Below the pieces are notes generated by a model. The model did no database searches and was not told the origin of the DNA. It saw nothing but the letters and a program-made list of their open reading frames with translations. A program made the translations under genes and the position numbers. This document shows positions 8,665 to 16,993 of a stretch of DNA of 51,203 nt, in pieces; positions within the stretch are counted from its first letter, which is position 1; the number at the start of each line of letters is the position of its first letter. Origin of the DNA: Streptomyces xiaopingdaonensis (lineage in GTDB: Bacteria; Actinomycetota; Actinomycetes; Streptomycetales; Streptomycetaceae); contig NZ_AJTQ01000040.1 of NCBI RefSeq assembly GCF_000262345.1, positions 1-51,203 of the forward strand, read 5' to 3'.

Positions 8665-8688
8665 GGTGCGTCTGCTGGCGGCGCCGCG

Positions 8689-8955
8689 TCAGCGGCCCCG
8701 GTTCCCCGTCAGGAGCCGGTAGACCAGCAGCACGATGACGGAGCCGACGACGGCGGCGATCCACGTGGAGAGGTGGAAGAAGCCGTTGATGGAATCGACC
8801 CCGAAGATGACCTTGCCGAGCCACCCGCCCAGGAGCCCGCCGACCACACCGATGAGCATGGTGATCAGGCAGCCGCCCGGGTCCTTGCCGGGGACCAGGG
8901 CCTTGGCGATGGCGCCGGCCAGCAGTCCGATGATGATCCACGCGATGATGCCCAC
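8689..8955 (-). CDS. GlsB/YeaQ/YmgE-family stress-response membrane protein
   Basis: This 88-residue protein is nearly all hydrophobic and has three predicted membrane segments. The family's Gly-rich pattern is clear: GLLAGAIAKALVPGKDPGG near the N-terminus and a GVVGGLLGGWLG segment in the middle. Members are small transglycosylase-associated proteins often induced by stress; their biochemical role is unclear. The start is GTG at 8953-8955, preceded by GAGTGAG. It is probably a single-gene unit. Confidence 0.88.
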   Translation of the reverse strand: MGIIAWIIIGLLAGAIAKALVPGKDPGGCLITMLIGVVGGLLGGWLGKVIFGVDSINGFFHLSTWIAAVVGSVIVLLVYRLLTGNRGR

Positions 8956-9073
8956 TGTGACTCACTCTCGTTTCGGGGTCGTTCGATCAGGCTCTCGGCA
9001 CCAGTCGATCAGACGCGCGGCCGGGTAGCCGGAGCAGGGCGCTCCGACGCGGCGCGCGTCCGACCGGCCGGTC

Positions 9074-9610
9074 TCAGGCGGTCCCCGCTGCGACGACTCT
9101 GCGTACGTTCTCCACTCGTCCCGGCGCGCTCGCCAACTGGTCGCGGCGGGCCCGTGCGAAGGCCCGCCCGAGTTCGCGGCGCCTCGCCGGGGCGACGTTC
9201 TCCCTGGTGTGGTTGATGAGCGAGCGCTCCTCCTCGTCGAGGTGGTGGGTGACCGCCTCCACGAGGGACTCCAGCTTCGCGTCCCAGTCCTCTCCGCCCG
9301 GCTCGCCCGTCTCCAGGAGGGCGAGCAGGGCCGCGTTGGCCTCGGCGTGCTCGTGGACGCCGTGCTCGACCTCGTCGCCCTCGACGTCGTTGAGGTGGCG
9401 CAGCACCGGGTAGACGTCGCTCTCCTCGGCCTCGGAGTGTGCGATCAGCAGGTCGGAGAAGCGGCGCAGCGCTCCGGTGCGGTCGGCCTCCACACTGCGC
9501 ATCTCGCGGAAGAGCTCCTCCATCGCGCGGTGGTCGCTGAGGATCAGCTCCACGACGTCGTCCGTCGCTGACTCGCCGTCCGACGCGCGGACCGTCTCGG
9601 CGCGCTCCAT
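9074..9610 (-). CDS. Hemerythrin-like HHE domain protein
   Basis: This 178-residue protein carries a hemerythrin HHE cation-binding domain at about residues 20-150. Probable iron ligands are in SDHRAME, AHSEAEESDVYP, EHGVHEHAEAN and THHLDEEE. Actinomycete members bind a di-iron centre and are linked to oxygen, nitric oxide or oxidative-stress handling. The ATG at 9608-9610 is preceded by an ideal GGAGGT, which fixes the start. It lies next to another stress-type gene on the same strand, 118 bp away, so a separate promoter for each is likely. Confidence 0.88.
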   Translation of the reverse strand: MERAETVRASDGESATDDVVELILSDHRAMEELFREMRSVEADRTGALRRFSDLLIAHSEAEESDVYPVLRHLNDVEGDEVEHGVHEHAEANAALLALLETGEPGGEDWDAKLESLVEAVTHHLDEEERSLINHTRENVAPARRRELGRAFARARRDQLASAPGRVENVRRVVAAGTA

Positions 9611-10257
9611 CCCTGCACCTCCGTTCGCTCTCGGGGACACCGTCCCGCTTTCCCCGAGCTGCCGTTCGGAAACGGACGGTGACGGTGGCGCACGCCGAGG
9701 GGCTCCGCCCGGCTGCCCGCGGAAGGTGACGTGCGCCCGAGGGCGCGGCCCTGCGCTCGCCCTGGTGCGCGGGTGGCTCCCCGGACGAGGGTGGCGACGG
9801 GGCGCGGTTGGGGGACGAGGGGCGTACATGCCGGCGGTCGAATGGCTCCCCTCCCGCCCCATGCGCCGCGAACTCCTGTTTTTCTGTGGGTTTTTTGAGC
9901 GGCATCGCCCCCGGAAGGCGAAACGAACAGGCCACTCGGGGGTCCGGCGATTCGAATCGCGTTCGTAATTCCATTCTTTTGTGGCCCGATGGTTGCCCCG
10001 TGCTTCGCATCCCCGCGTTATGAATACTTTCCGGGATCGATTGACCGGCAAGTGCAGGTTCTCTAGCGTGAGTTGCGTCCCCATCCGGATGAGCGTTGAG
10101 AAGCCTGCCGTGCAGCGCCGCTCGTCCGCACGTCTCTCCTCCGGCGGCGAGGAACGCTGCCCGAAAAACCGCGGACGCCAGAATTCTGCGGTGTCTGCAA
10201 CAGCGTGCCCTGCCGTCTCGAATACTTTCAGCACACTCGTCGAACGGGAGCAATCGC
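9611..10257. other. Long intergenic region with a promoter and a possible leader
   Basis: About 650 bases between divergent genes, clearly less GC-rich from 9870 on. It contains T-runs at 9879-9896, a perfect 14-bp palindrome GCGATTCGAATCGC at 9947-9960, and a good vegetative promoter at 10041-10069. Downstream of that promoter is a leader of roughly 180 nt with a 58-codon reading frame (10089-10265) that overlaps the HAD start codon. Confidence 0.5.
10041..10069 (+). promoter_or_regulatory. HrdB-type promoter for the HAD gene
   Basis: The -35 box TTGACC at 10041-10046 and the -10 box TAGCGT at 10064-10069 are separated by exactly 17 bp, close to the vegetative consensus of streptomycetes. 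Transcription would begin near 10076, leaving an unusually long leader of about 180 nt before the ATG at 10258. Confidence 0.65.
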
Positions 10258-10962
10258 ATGGATAACCCGTGCCTTCTCACCTGGACCCCCAAGGCCGTCG
10301 TATTCGACTGCGACGGGACGTTGCTCGACTCCGAACGGCACTGGCAGGAAGCCAGGTCGCTCACGCTCGCCGAGTACGGATTCACCGTCGGCGAGGGCTT
10401 CGCCGAACGCGCGGCGGGACTCCACTACACCGACTGCGGCCGCATGATGGCGGAAGAGGCCGGACACCCGGACGAGGCCGAAGCGGTCGCCGGCCGCCTG
10501 CTGGAGATCTTCCGGCGGCTCTCCGTCGCGGAACCGGTGACCATGCCGGGCTCCGTCGAACTCGTCGGCGCCGTCAGCACGTTCGCGCCGCTCGCCGTGG
10601 CGAGCAACTGCCCGCGCGACGTGGTCGAGTCCTCGCTGGACGCCGCGGGACTGCTGCACTACTTCCGGTACATCTCCGTGCCGGAGGAGGCAGTGCGCCC
10701 GAAGCCGCAGCCCGACACCTATCTCACGGCGGCCCGCCACTGCGGCGCCGAGACGACCGACACCCTCGCCGTGGAGGACTCGCACGCCGGGATCGAGGCC
10801 GCACGCTCGGCCGGGATGCGGGTGCTCGGCGTCGGTCCCACGCCCGCGGAGAAGGTCCTCGACCTCGTCGACCTCTGGGTCGCCTCGCTCGATCGCCCGG
10901 AGATGCGCCGCTGGGCCTTGGCCCGCATTCCACGTCAACAGCCGCGCTCCGACGGGCTTTGA
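10258..10962 (+). CDS. HAD-superfamily hydrolase (beta-phosphoglucomutase/phosphatase type)
   Basis: This 234-residue protein has the four HAD motifs. Motif I is FDCDGTLLDSE near residue 17 with the nucleophile Asp, motif II is VASNCP, motif III is the lysine in RPKPQPDTY, and motif IV is VEDSHAGIEAA. The helical cap inserted after motif I (C1 type) is that of the beta-phosphoglucomutase/phosphoglycolate phosphatase subgroup, so a small phosphorylated metabolite is the likely substrate. The second acidic residue of motif I is present. The ATG at 10258 follows GGGAGC. A monocistronic unit is likely. Confidence 0.87.
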   Translation: MDNPCLLTWTPKAVVFDCDGTLLDSERHWQEARSLTLAEYGFTVGEGFAERAAGLHYTDCGRMMAEEAGHPDEAEAVAGRLLEIFRRLSVAEPVTMPGSVELVGAVSTFAPLAVASNCPRDVVESSLDAAGLLHYFRYISVPEEAVRPKPQPDTYLTAARHCGAETTDTLAVEDSHAGIEAARSAGMRVLGVGPTPAEKVLDLVDLWVASLDRPEMRRWALARIPRQQPRSDGL

Positions 10963-11114
10963 CGCCGGGCGTCGCTCCGGCGGGGCGGTGGCTCCGCGGG
11001 TCGGACGCCGGGGCGCTGTGTGCTCCGTCGGCGGGGGCGCACATTCCGCGGGTCGGCGGCCGACGGGGCGCCCACGGAGGGCCGTCGGCTCTCGGCGGGC
11101 GCCCCGCAGCGGGC

Positions 11115-11145
11115 GGCGCCCGGGGCGCACCGCGCTCCGGGCGCC
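11115..11145. terminator. Hairpin between converging HAD and GNAT genes
   Basis: GGCGCCCGG at 11115-11123 pairs perfectly with CCGGGCGCC at 11137-11145 across a 13-nt loop. The surrounding 10963-11217 region is extremely GC-rich with several overlapping inverted repeats and holds no gene. Confidence 0.5.
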
Positions 11146-11217
11146 GGCCCGGTCGCGCCGCCGTCGGCAACCAGCCGGCGAGGCGCTCCGCGGCCGATCC
11201 GGGACACGGCCACCGCG

Positions 11218-11688
11218 TCAGGGCACGAGAGACCTGACCATCACGCGTTCCCCGGCACCCTCCGCCCGGGCAGCCTCCTCGGCGACGAAGCCGTTGCGCG
11301 CGTACAGCGCCTCGGCGGCCTCGTTGCCGCGAACGACCTTGAGGCGCAGGGACGTTGCCCCGTGCTCCCGTGCCCACGAAGCGACGTCCGAGAGCAGGAG
11401 GTCGCCGACGCCCCGGCCCCGCGCCCGGGGGCTCACCCAGACCGACCGCAGCTCGTACGCGCCGTCCCGGGACAGCCCGCTCGCCATCCCGACGGCCGTC
11501 CCCTGCGCGAAGGCGGCGACATTGCGGGTGGCCGGCGCCTCCAGCCTCGCCCGCCACCGCTCCTCGCCCCCGTGCCCCCAGTCCGCGAGCCGTGCGGTGA
11601 AGGCGTGCGGTGCCTCGCGCAGCGCCGCGAGGCGCAGCTCCCGCCACAGCGGCCAGTCGTCGACCGTGAGAATCCGCAGACGCACCAT
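11218..11688 (-). CDS. GNAT-family N-acetyltransferase
   Basis: This 156-residue protein is a single GNAT domain. The acetyl-CoA pyrophosphate loop is PRARGRGVGDLLL (motif A) near residues 92-104, and the late NEAAEALYARNGFV segment is the usual motif B. It should transfer an acetyl group to an amine on a small molecule or protein; nothing in the sequence names the acceptor. There is no good ribosome site before the ATG at 11686-11688. It is divergent from a second acetyltransferase gene 94 bp away. Confidence 0.85.
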   Translation of the reverse strand: MVRLRILTVDDWPLWRELRLAALREAPHAFTARLADWGHGGEERWRARLEAPATRNVAAFAQGTAVGMASGLSRDGAYELRSVWVSPRARGRGVGDLLLSDVASWAREHGATSLRLKVVRGNEAAEALYARNGFVAEEAARAEGAGERVMVRSLVP

Positions 11689-11782
11689 GCGGACGAGTGT
11701 GCCGCACCCCCTGGCGGCGCTTCCCCCGACAAGGCGGCCGTGTCATGCTCAACGGCGTCCGAAAGCCGATCGAAGGACGTCG

Positions 11783-12337
11783 ATGTTCGCCGTACCGCTG
11801 GAAGACGAGGGCGAGTTGCGCCCGTTGGAGCCGTGGCGGGCCGAGGAGTTCCTCGCCCACATGGACCGCGGACGCGAGTTCGTCGGACGTCACATCGGAC
11901 TCTCCGACGCGGTGCGGGACACGGCGTCGAGCCGCGCCTTCCTCCAGGGGTACGCGGACAAGGCCGCCGCCGACACCGGCCGGATCTACGGCATCTGGGC
12001 CGACGGCGAGCTGCGGGGCGGCGTGCTCTTCCGGACGATGGACGTCGCGCAGGGCACGGCCGAGGCGGGCTGCTGGCTCGAACCGTCCGCCGTCGGACGG
12101 GGGTTGGTGACGAAAGCGGCGCGTGTCCTCATCGAGTGGGCCGTGGAGGAGCGGGGCATCCACCGGGTGGAGTGGTTGACGTCGGCCGAGAACCAGCCGA
12201 GCATCGCCGTCGCCCGACGCCTCGGCATGCAGCGGGACGGCGTCCTCAGGGAGAGCTTCCTCCATCGGGGGGAGCGCGCCGACATGGAGGTCTGGTCGGT
12301 ACTCGCTCCGGAGTGGCGCGCCCGGCGCGGGACTTGA
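11783..12337 (+). CDS. RimJ/RimL-type GNAT N-acetyltransferase
   Basis: A 184-residue GNAT of the RimJ/RimL subgroup. It has the long N-terminal half typical of these enzymes, the CoA-binding region around PSAVGRGLVTKAARVLIEWA, and the late ENQPSIAVARRLGMQRDG segment. Relatives acetylate N-terminal residues of ribosomal proteins or small amines such as antibiotics and spermidine. The start at ATG 11783 follows GAAGGAC. It shares an intergenic region with the divergent GNAT gene, but the two are only distantly alike. Confidence 0.86.
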   Translation: MFAVPLEDEGELRPLEPWRAEEFLAHMDRGREFVGRHIGLSDAVRDTASSRAFLQGYADKAAADTGRIYGIWADGELRGGVLFRTMDVAQGTAEAGCWLEPSAVGRGLVTKAARVLIEWAVEERGIHRVEWLTSAENQPSIAVARRLGMQRDGVLRESFLHRGERADMEVWSVLAPEWRARRGT

Positions 12338-12429
12338 GCCCCGCGCCGGGGAGCGCCCGCCCGCACGAGCGGATTCCCCGCGAAGGCGAAACCAAGCACC
12401 GTCCCGCCGACCACGGTCGACGGGCCGGC

Positions 12430-12460
12430 GCGGCCCGGTCCCGCTGCGGACCGGGGCCGC
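12430..12460. terminator. Hairpin between converging GNAT and SecDF genes
   Basis: GCGGCCCGGTCC at 12430-12441 pairs with GGACCGGGGCCGC at 12448-12460 with one bulged G and a 6-nt loop. It lies 10 bp past the SecDF stop, and would also serve the plus-strand acetyltransferase gene. Confidence 0.6.
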
Positions 12461-12470
12461 ACCGGCCGCG

Positions 12471-14828
12471 TCAGACGCGCGCCCCGGTGTCGGCCGGACC
12501 GCGCACCCGACGCTTCCGCTCGGCCGGCTCCTTCGGCGTCGGCGGCTTCGGAGCACCCCCCATCAGCTCCAGCTCGACGGCGAGCGGCGCGGCGACGAAG
12601 AGCGACGAGTACGACCCCGCCACGACCCCCACGAGCAGCGCCACCGCGAAGTCCTGGAGCGAATCCCCGCCGAGGAGCGCGAGCGACCCGGCGATGAAGA
12701 GCGTCCCCATCCCGGTGTTCAGGGTCCGCGGCATGGTGCGCACGACTGCCCGGTTGACGATCGACCGCAGCCGCCCCGCCCGGTCGGCGGCCCACTCGGT
12801 GCGTACGCGGTCGAAGACGACGACCGAGTCGTTCACCGAGTAGCCGACCACCGTCAGCAGCGCGGCGAGGAACACCCCGTCGACGGACATCCCCAGCCAG
12901 GCGAACACCCCGGCGACGATGACCACGTCGTGGAGGAGCGCCGTGATCGAGGCTGCCGCGAAGCTCCACCTGAACCGCGCCGCGAGGTAGGCGAACTGGG
13001 CGCAGAGCGCGACCCCGATGGCGACGAGCGCGTTGCGGCGCAGCTCCTCGCCGATGCTCGGGCCGATCAGCTCGTCCCGCACCCGGTCGGCACCGCCGCC
13101 GAGTTCGTCGACCGTGTCGTCCACGGCCTTCTCCTGCTCGGCCGTCAGCTTCTCGGTGCGCACGGACACCTTCTCGCCCCCGTCGTCCGAGCTCTGCACG
13201 ACGGCGTCCGAGATACCGGCCCGCTCCAGCGCCTGCCTTGCCCGGTCCGGCTCGACGGACTGCTCGGTCGTGTACTCCACGATCCGCCCGCCGGTGAAGT
13301 CGACACCGAACTCCAGGCCGCGGGCGAACAGCCCGGTGACGGCGACGGCGAGCGCGAGCCCGGAGACGACCAGCCACCGCCGCCCGTGCCGCATCCAGTC
13401 GGGGCTGCTCCGCTCCCATTTGGCCCGCAGCCACCCGCGCGCCGCGATACCGCTGAGCGCGGGACGCGCCCTGAGCCAGCGGCTCCCGGCGGCGAGGTCG
13501 GTGAGGATCCGGGCCACCACGAGCGCGCTCACCATCGAGGCGACGACCCCGAGCGAGAGCGTCACCCCGAAGCCGCGCACCGGGCCCGCCGCGAGGAAGA
13601 AGAGGAGCCCGGCGGCGAGCAGCGTCGTGACGTTGGAGTCGATGACGGCCGAGAGGGCGCCCTTGAACCCCTTCGTCAGGGCCGAGCGCAGCGACCGTTT
13701 GCGCCCCTCGCCTCCCCCGTACGCCTCGCGTGCCCGTTCGAGGACGAGCACGTTGGCGTCGACGGCCATACCGATCGCCAGGACGAAGCCGGCGAGCCCC
13801 GGCAGGGTGAGCGTCGCGTCGAAGGCGAGAAGTCCCGCGTAGGCGATGAGCGCGTAGCTGAGCAGTCCGATGACGGTCAGCAGCCCCGCCACCCGGTAGA
13901 CGAAGAGCACGAACGCCGCGGTGAGCGCCGCACCGAGCACGGCCGCCTCGGCGCTCGCGGTGATCGCGCGCGCACCGAGGGTGGGCCCGACGGTGCGGTG
14001 TTCCACGACGTCGACGGGGACGGGCAGCGCACCGCCCTCGATCAGCGCGGCGAGCTCCTTCGCCTCCGCCTCGCTGAAGGACCCGGTGATCTGCGTGGTG
14101 CCCTGGGTGATCCCCCGCCCGCAGGCGACGGACGGATCGATCTGCGGCGACGAGATGATCTTGTTGTCGAGGACGACGGCCACCCGCCGCGCGGGGTCGC
14201 CCTCGGGAGCGCAGGCCGCCTCTCCCGTCACGTCGGCCCAGGCGTCCTTGCCTCCGTCGCGCAGGCCGAGCTCGACGAACCAGCCGCCGCGCTCGGGGTC
14301 GATCGCGGCTTTTGCCTGCGCGACCTCGGCGCCGGTGAGCTCCGCCGCGTCGAGTTGCAGTGCCTGCCCCGACTCGTCGCGCAGGGCGCGGCCGTCGGTC
14401 TCGTCCCCGTCCGCGGCGGAGCCCGGCGGTTTGCCTTCGTCCGACCCGCCCTTGCCCTTGGCCTCCGCAGCGTCCGCGGGTCCTTCGACGGGATGGAACG
14501 AGAGGCTGGCGGTGCGGCCGAGCACCTCGGCGGCCTCGGTGGGATCGTCGACGCCCGGCAGGTCGACGAGGATGCGGTTGTCTCCGGAGCGCACCAGCTC
14601 CGGCTCGGTGACGCCGAGGCCGTCGATGCGCTGGCGCAGTACCTCCATGGTGCGGTCGGTGGTGTGTGCGGTCGCATCGGCCTTCGCGGTGTCGCGCGTC
14701 TCCAGGACGATGCGGGTGCCGCCCTTCAGGTCGATCCCGAGGTTCGGCGGAGTGGTGGCGGTGAGCAGCGCGGAGAACGCCAGTACGGCGAGCGCGATCA
14801 CCGCCCGCACCTTGTTGGCGCGGGTCAT
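12471..14828 (-). CDS. secDF: Fused protein-export membrane protein SecDF (accessory copy)
   Basis: This 785-residue protein joins SecD and SecF in one chain, with 12 predicted membrane segments in two groups of six. SecD hallmarks are GIDLKGGTRIVLE near the N-terminus, the P1 periplasmic domain, and FVLAIGMAVDANVLVLERARE. SecF hallmarks are FGVDFTGGRIVEY and VGYSVNDSVVVFDRVRTE. SecDF uses proton flow to pull proteins through SecYEG. Streptomycetes usually have separate secD and secF near ruvB plus a second fused copy, so this is probably the accessory one. A Gly/Lys/Asp-rich insert at about residues 125-155 is unusual but probably a linker. Start ATG 14826-14828 follows GGAGG. Confidence 0.92.
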   Translation of the reverse strand: MTRANKVRAVIALAVLAFSALLTATTPPNLGIDLKGGTRIVLETRDTAKADATAHTTDRTMEVLRQRIDGLGVTEPELVRSGDNRILVDLPGVDDPTEAAEVLGRTASLSFHPVEGPADAAEAKGKGGSDEGKPPGSAADGDETDGRALRDESGQALQLDAAELTGAEVAQAKAAIDPERGGWFVELGLRDGGKDAWADVTGEAACAPEGDPARRVAVVLDNKIISSPQIDPSVACGRGITQGTTQITGSFSEAEAKELAALIEGGALPVPVDVVEHRTVGPTLGARAITASAEAAVLGAALTAAFVLFVYRVAGLLTVIGLLSYALIAYAGLLAFDATLTLPGLAGFVLAIGMAVDANVLVLERAREAYGGGEGRKRSLRSALTKGFKGALSAVIDSNVTTLLAAGLLFFLAAGPVRGFGVTLSLGVVASMVSALVVARILTDLAAGSRWLRARPALSGIAARGWLRAKWERSSPDWMRHGRRWLVVSGLALAVAVTGLFARGLEFGVDFTGGRIVEYTTEQSVEPDRARQALERAGISDAVVQSSDDGGEKVSVRTEKLTAEQEKAVDDTVDELGGGADRVRDELIGPSIGEELRRNALVAIGVALCAQFAYLAARFRWSFAAASITALLHDVVIVAGVFAWLGMSVDGVFLAALLTVVGYSVNDSVVVFDRVRTEWAADRAGRLRSIVNRAVVRTMPRTLNTGMGTLFIAGSLALLGGDSLQDFAVALLVGVVAGSYSSLFVAAPLAVELELMGGAPKPPTPKEPAERKRRVRGPADTGARV

Positions 14829-14888
14829 GGGTTGCCTCCAGCAGGCGTACCGCGGTCGGGTCACCGACCGCGGCGGGGTGGGAAGTTG

Positions 14889-15278
14889 TCAGCTGCCTGC
14901 TGGAAGGGGCGGTCCGCGCCCCAGGTAGGGAGCGAGCCGGGCGAGGCGCAGCGCCGATTCGCCGGGCTCCGCCGGCGCCGCCGCGACGGCGTGCGCCTGC
15001 CCCGCGCCGGCGTCCGGCAGGACGACAGGGGGAGGCGGAGTGTGCGCCGGGTGGATCGGGTGCCCGAACGTCTCGTGGAGGCGTAGGGGCTGCCCCTGGT
15101 CCGACCAAGCGTGCTGCGCGTGCTCGACGTGCTCGATGGCGGGGGCGCCGCCTGCGTGCGCCTGCGAGCCGGTGTCGCCGACGAGGACGACGAGGAGCGC
15201 GGTGAGGAGTGCCGCGGCGGCGCGGGTGGCGCGGTGGGCCGCGGCACGTACCCGTGCCGGGCGCCTCGTCGTGCGCAC
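14889..15278 (-). CDS. Small His-rich putative exported protein
   Basis: I chose the GTG at 15276-15278 because AGGAGG lies four bases upstream, giving 129 residues. A basic N-terminus and the hydrophobic segment AAALLTALLVVLVG (about 21-34) followed by SQAHAGG suggest a signal peptide. The mature part is rich in histidine (EHVEHAQHAW, then several His in a Pro-rich stretch) and contains no cysteine. I do not recognise the family; a metal-binding role is only a guess from composition. It lies 60 bp upstream of secDF on the same strand, so the two may be cotranscribed. Confidence 0.6.
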   Translation of the reverse strand: MRTTRRPARVRAAAHRATRAAAALLTALLVVLVGDTGSQAHAGGAPAIEHVEHAQHAWSDQGQPLRLHETFGHPIHPAHTPPPPVVLPDAGAGQAHAVAAAPAEPGESALRLARLAPYLGRGPPLPAGS

Positions 15279-15524
15279 CGCCCCTCCTCTCGCGGCGCCT
15301 TCCGGGCCGCACCTCGGCGCGGCTCGGCTGCCGTCGCCTCCGCTGTCTCCAACGCTCGGGGCACACATTTCTCGCCCGTCACCGTGCGCCATCTTCCCCG
15401 GTACTCGCGCCCACGTCGCGGAGGGGCGGCAGACTGGCGCGCTCCGGGCGTATTTATCCGGATATCGCCTTCCGGTGCTCTAGGGTTCCGCCGGGGGACA
15501 CGTCGACACAGGGCAGGTCTCGTG

Positions 15525-16640
15525 ATGCAGAGCGCTGACGGTTCCTCGCGGCGGAACCCGGGCTCCGGCGGACCCGGGGCGGCGGCACCGCGGATCGCGG
15601 CCGTCGAGGTGGCGGTTCCGCCGTACCGCTACACGCAGGAGGAGATCGCGGAGACGTTCGCCGCCACCTGCCTGCCCGACGACGACCGACGCCGCATGCT
15701 CGCCCGGATCTCCGCCAACGCGGGCGTCCGCACCCGCCACCTCTCCCAGCCGCTCCACCGCTACCAGGAGCTCGCCGACTTCACCGACGCCAACTCCGCC
15801 TGGTGCTCGACCGCCTGCGCACTCGGCGAGGAGGCGCTCCGCGCCGCGCTGCACCGCGCGGGGATCGCGGCCGAGGACGTCGACCTGATCGCCAGCACCA
15901 CCGTGACGGGGCTCACCGTCCCGTCGCTCGAGGCACGGCTCGCCGAGCGGATCGGGCTGCGCGAGGACGTCAAGCGGGTGCCCCTCTTCGGACTGGGGTG
16001 CGCCGCGGGCGCCGCGGGACTGGCTCGGCTTCACGACTATCTGCGGGCCTTCCCCGAGCAGGTCGCGGTCCTCCTCTCGGTCGAACTCTGCTCGCTGACG
16101 GTGCAGCGCAGCGACACGGCGACGGCCAACCTCGTCGCCTCCAGCCTCTTCGGGGACGGTGCGGCCGCGGCCGTCGTCCTCGGAGCCGACAGGACCGAGC
16201 CGGCCACGGGGCCGCGGATGCTCGCGACCCGCAGCCGCCTCTACCCCGACTCGCTCTCCGTCATGGGATGGGAGATCGGCGCCGACGGGTTCACCATCGT
16301 CCTCTCGCCAGACGTCGCCGACGTCGCCGAGGGCGAACTGCCCAAGGACGTCACAGGCTTCCTCGCCGAGCACGACCTCGTCCCCGCCGACATCGCCTCC
16401 TGGGTCTGCCACCCCGGCGGCCCGAAGGTGATCGAGGCGGTCGAGCGCGGCCTCCAACTGCCGGACGGGTCGCTCGCGCACACCCGCCGCTCCCTCTCCA
16501 GCCTGGGCAACCTCTCCTCCGCCTCGGTCCTCGACGTGCTGCGGCGGACGATGCACGCCCCGCCGCCGCCCGGCTCTCCCGGCCTGATGACGGCGATGGG
16601 GCCCGGTTTCGCCAGCGAACTGGTCCTCCTCGACTGGTGA
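15525..16640 (+). CDS. Type III polyketide synthase (chalcone/alkylresorcinol synthase family)
   Basis: This 371-residue enzyme shows the complete catalytic triad of type III PKSs: Cys159 in GLGCAAGAAG, His296 in CHPGGPKV and Asn329 in GNLSSASV. The length is normal. The enzyme should extend an acyl starter with malonyl units and cyclise the product to a pyrone or resorcinol. In Streptomyces, relatives such as SrsA use long acyl starters and are encoded with a methyltransferase and a flavoprotein, as here. The ATG at 15525 (or GTG 15522) follows GGGCAGG, a mediocre ribosome site. It is the first gene of a six-gene plus-strand set. Confidence 0.92.
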   Translation: MQSADGSSRRNPGSGGPGAAAPRIAAVEVAVPPYRYTQEEIAETFAATCLPDDDRRRMLARISANAGVRTRHLSQPLHRYQELADFTDANSAWCSTACALGEEALRAALHRAGIAAEDVDLIASTTVTGLTVPSLEARLAERIGLREDVKRVPLFGLGCAAGAAGLARLHDYLRAFPEQVAVLLSVELCSLTVQRSDTATANLVASSLFGDGAAAAVVLGADRTEPATGPRMLATRSRLYPDSLSVMGWEIGADGFTIVLSPDVADVAEGELPKDVTGFLAEHDLVPADIASWVCHPGGPKVIEAVERGLQLPDGSLAHTRRSLSSLGNLSSASVLDVLRRTMHAPPPPGSPGLMTAMGPGFASELVLLDW

Positions 16641-16690
16641 GCGCCCCTCCGGTTCCGCCAACACCCGCCCCACGCAGAGGAGAAGGCTCC

Positions 16691-16993
16691 GTGTCCACAC
16701 CCGCGCCGAAGTTCCAGGACCGCATGCTCCAACTGCTCGCCGAGCAACTCGACCTCGACGCCGAAGAGTTGCGCCCCGAGCAGACCTTCCGCGAGCTGGG
16801 CGTCGACTCCTTGGCGCTCGTCGAGCTCGTCGTCGCCGTCGAGAACGACCTCGACCTGGAGTTCCCCGCCGAACTCGACGGAGTGAGCCGCGAATCGACG
16901 CTCGGCGAGGCGTGCAGCGCGCTGGAGGCGCTCGCCGTGCCGGGACGCACGCCTGCCGGTCCCGCGGGAGGAGAGGCCCGTGTCGAGGGATGA
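16691..16993 (+). CDS. Acyl carrier protein
   Basis: This 100-residue acidic protein is a stand-alone carrier protein. The phosphopantetheine attachment serine is Ser40 in ELGVDSLALVELV, and the surrounding helices (DLDAEELRPEQTF before, ENDLDLEFP after) match ACPs. It begins at GTG 16691, 50 bp after the PKS, and its 3' end overlaps the ketosynthase start by 14 bp. Type III PKSs normally take CoA substrates, so a dedicated ACP beside one suggests that acyl chains are built or delivered on it, with the ketosynthase as partner. Confidence 0.9.
   Translation: MSTPAPKFQDRMLQLLAEQLDLDAEELRPEQTFRELGVDSLALVELVVAVENDLDLEFPAELDGVSRESTLGEACSALEALAVPGRTPAGPAGGEARVEG

Noticed and set aside
9940..9962. 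T-arm-like GATTCGAATC that could mark a tRNA remnant or attachment site
   Set aside because: No acceptor, D or anticodon stems can be folded around it; better explained as a simple palindrome.
12391..12404. ACCAAGCACCGTCC between the GNAT and SecDF genes
   Set aside because: Half-site only, located between converging genes rather than upstream of a promoter.
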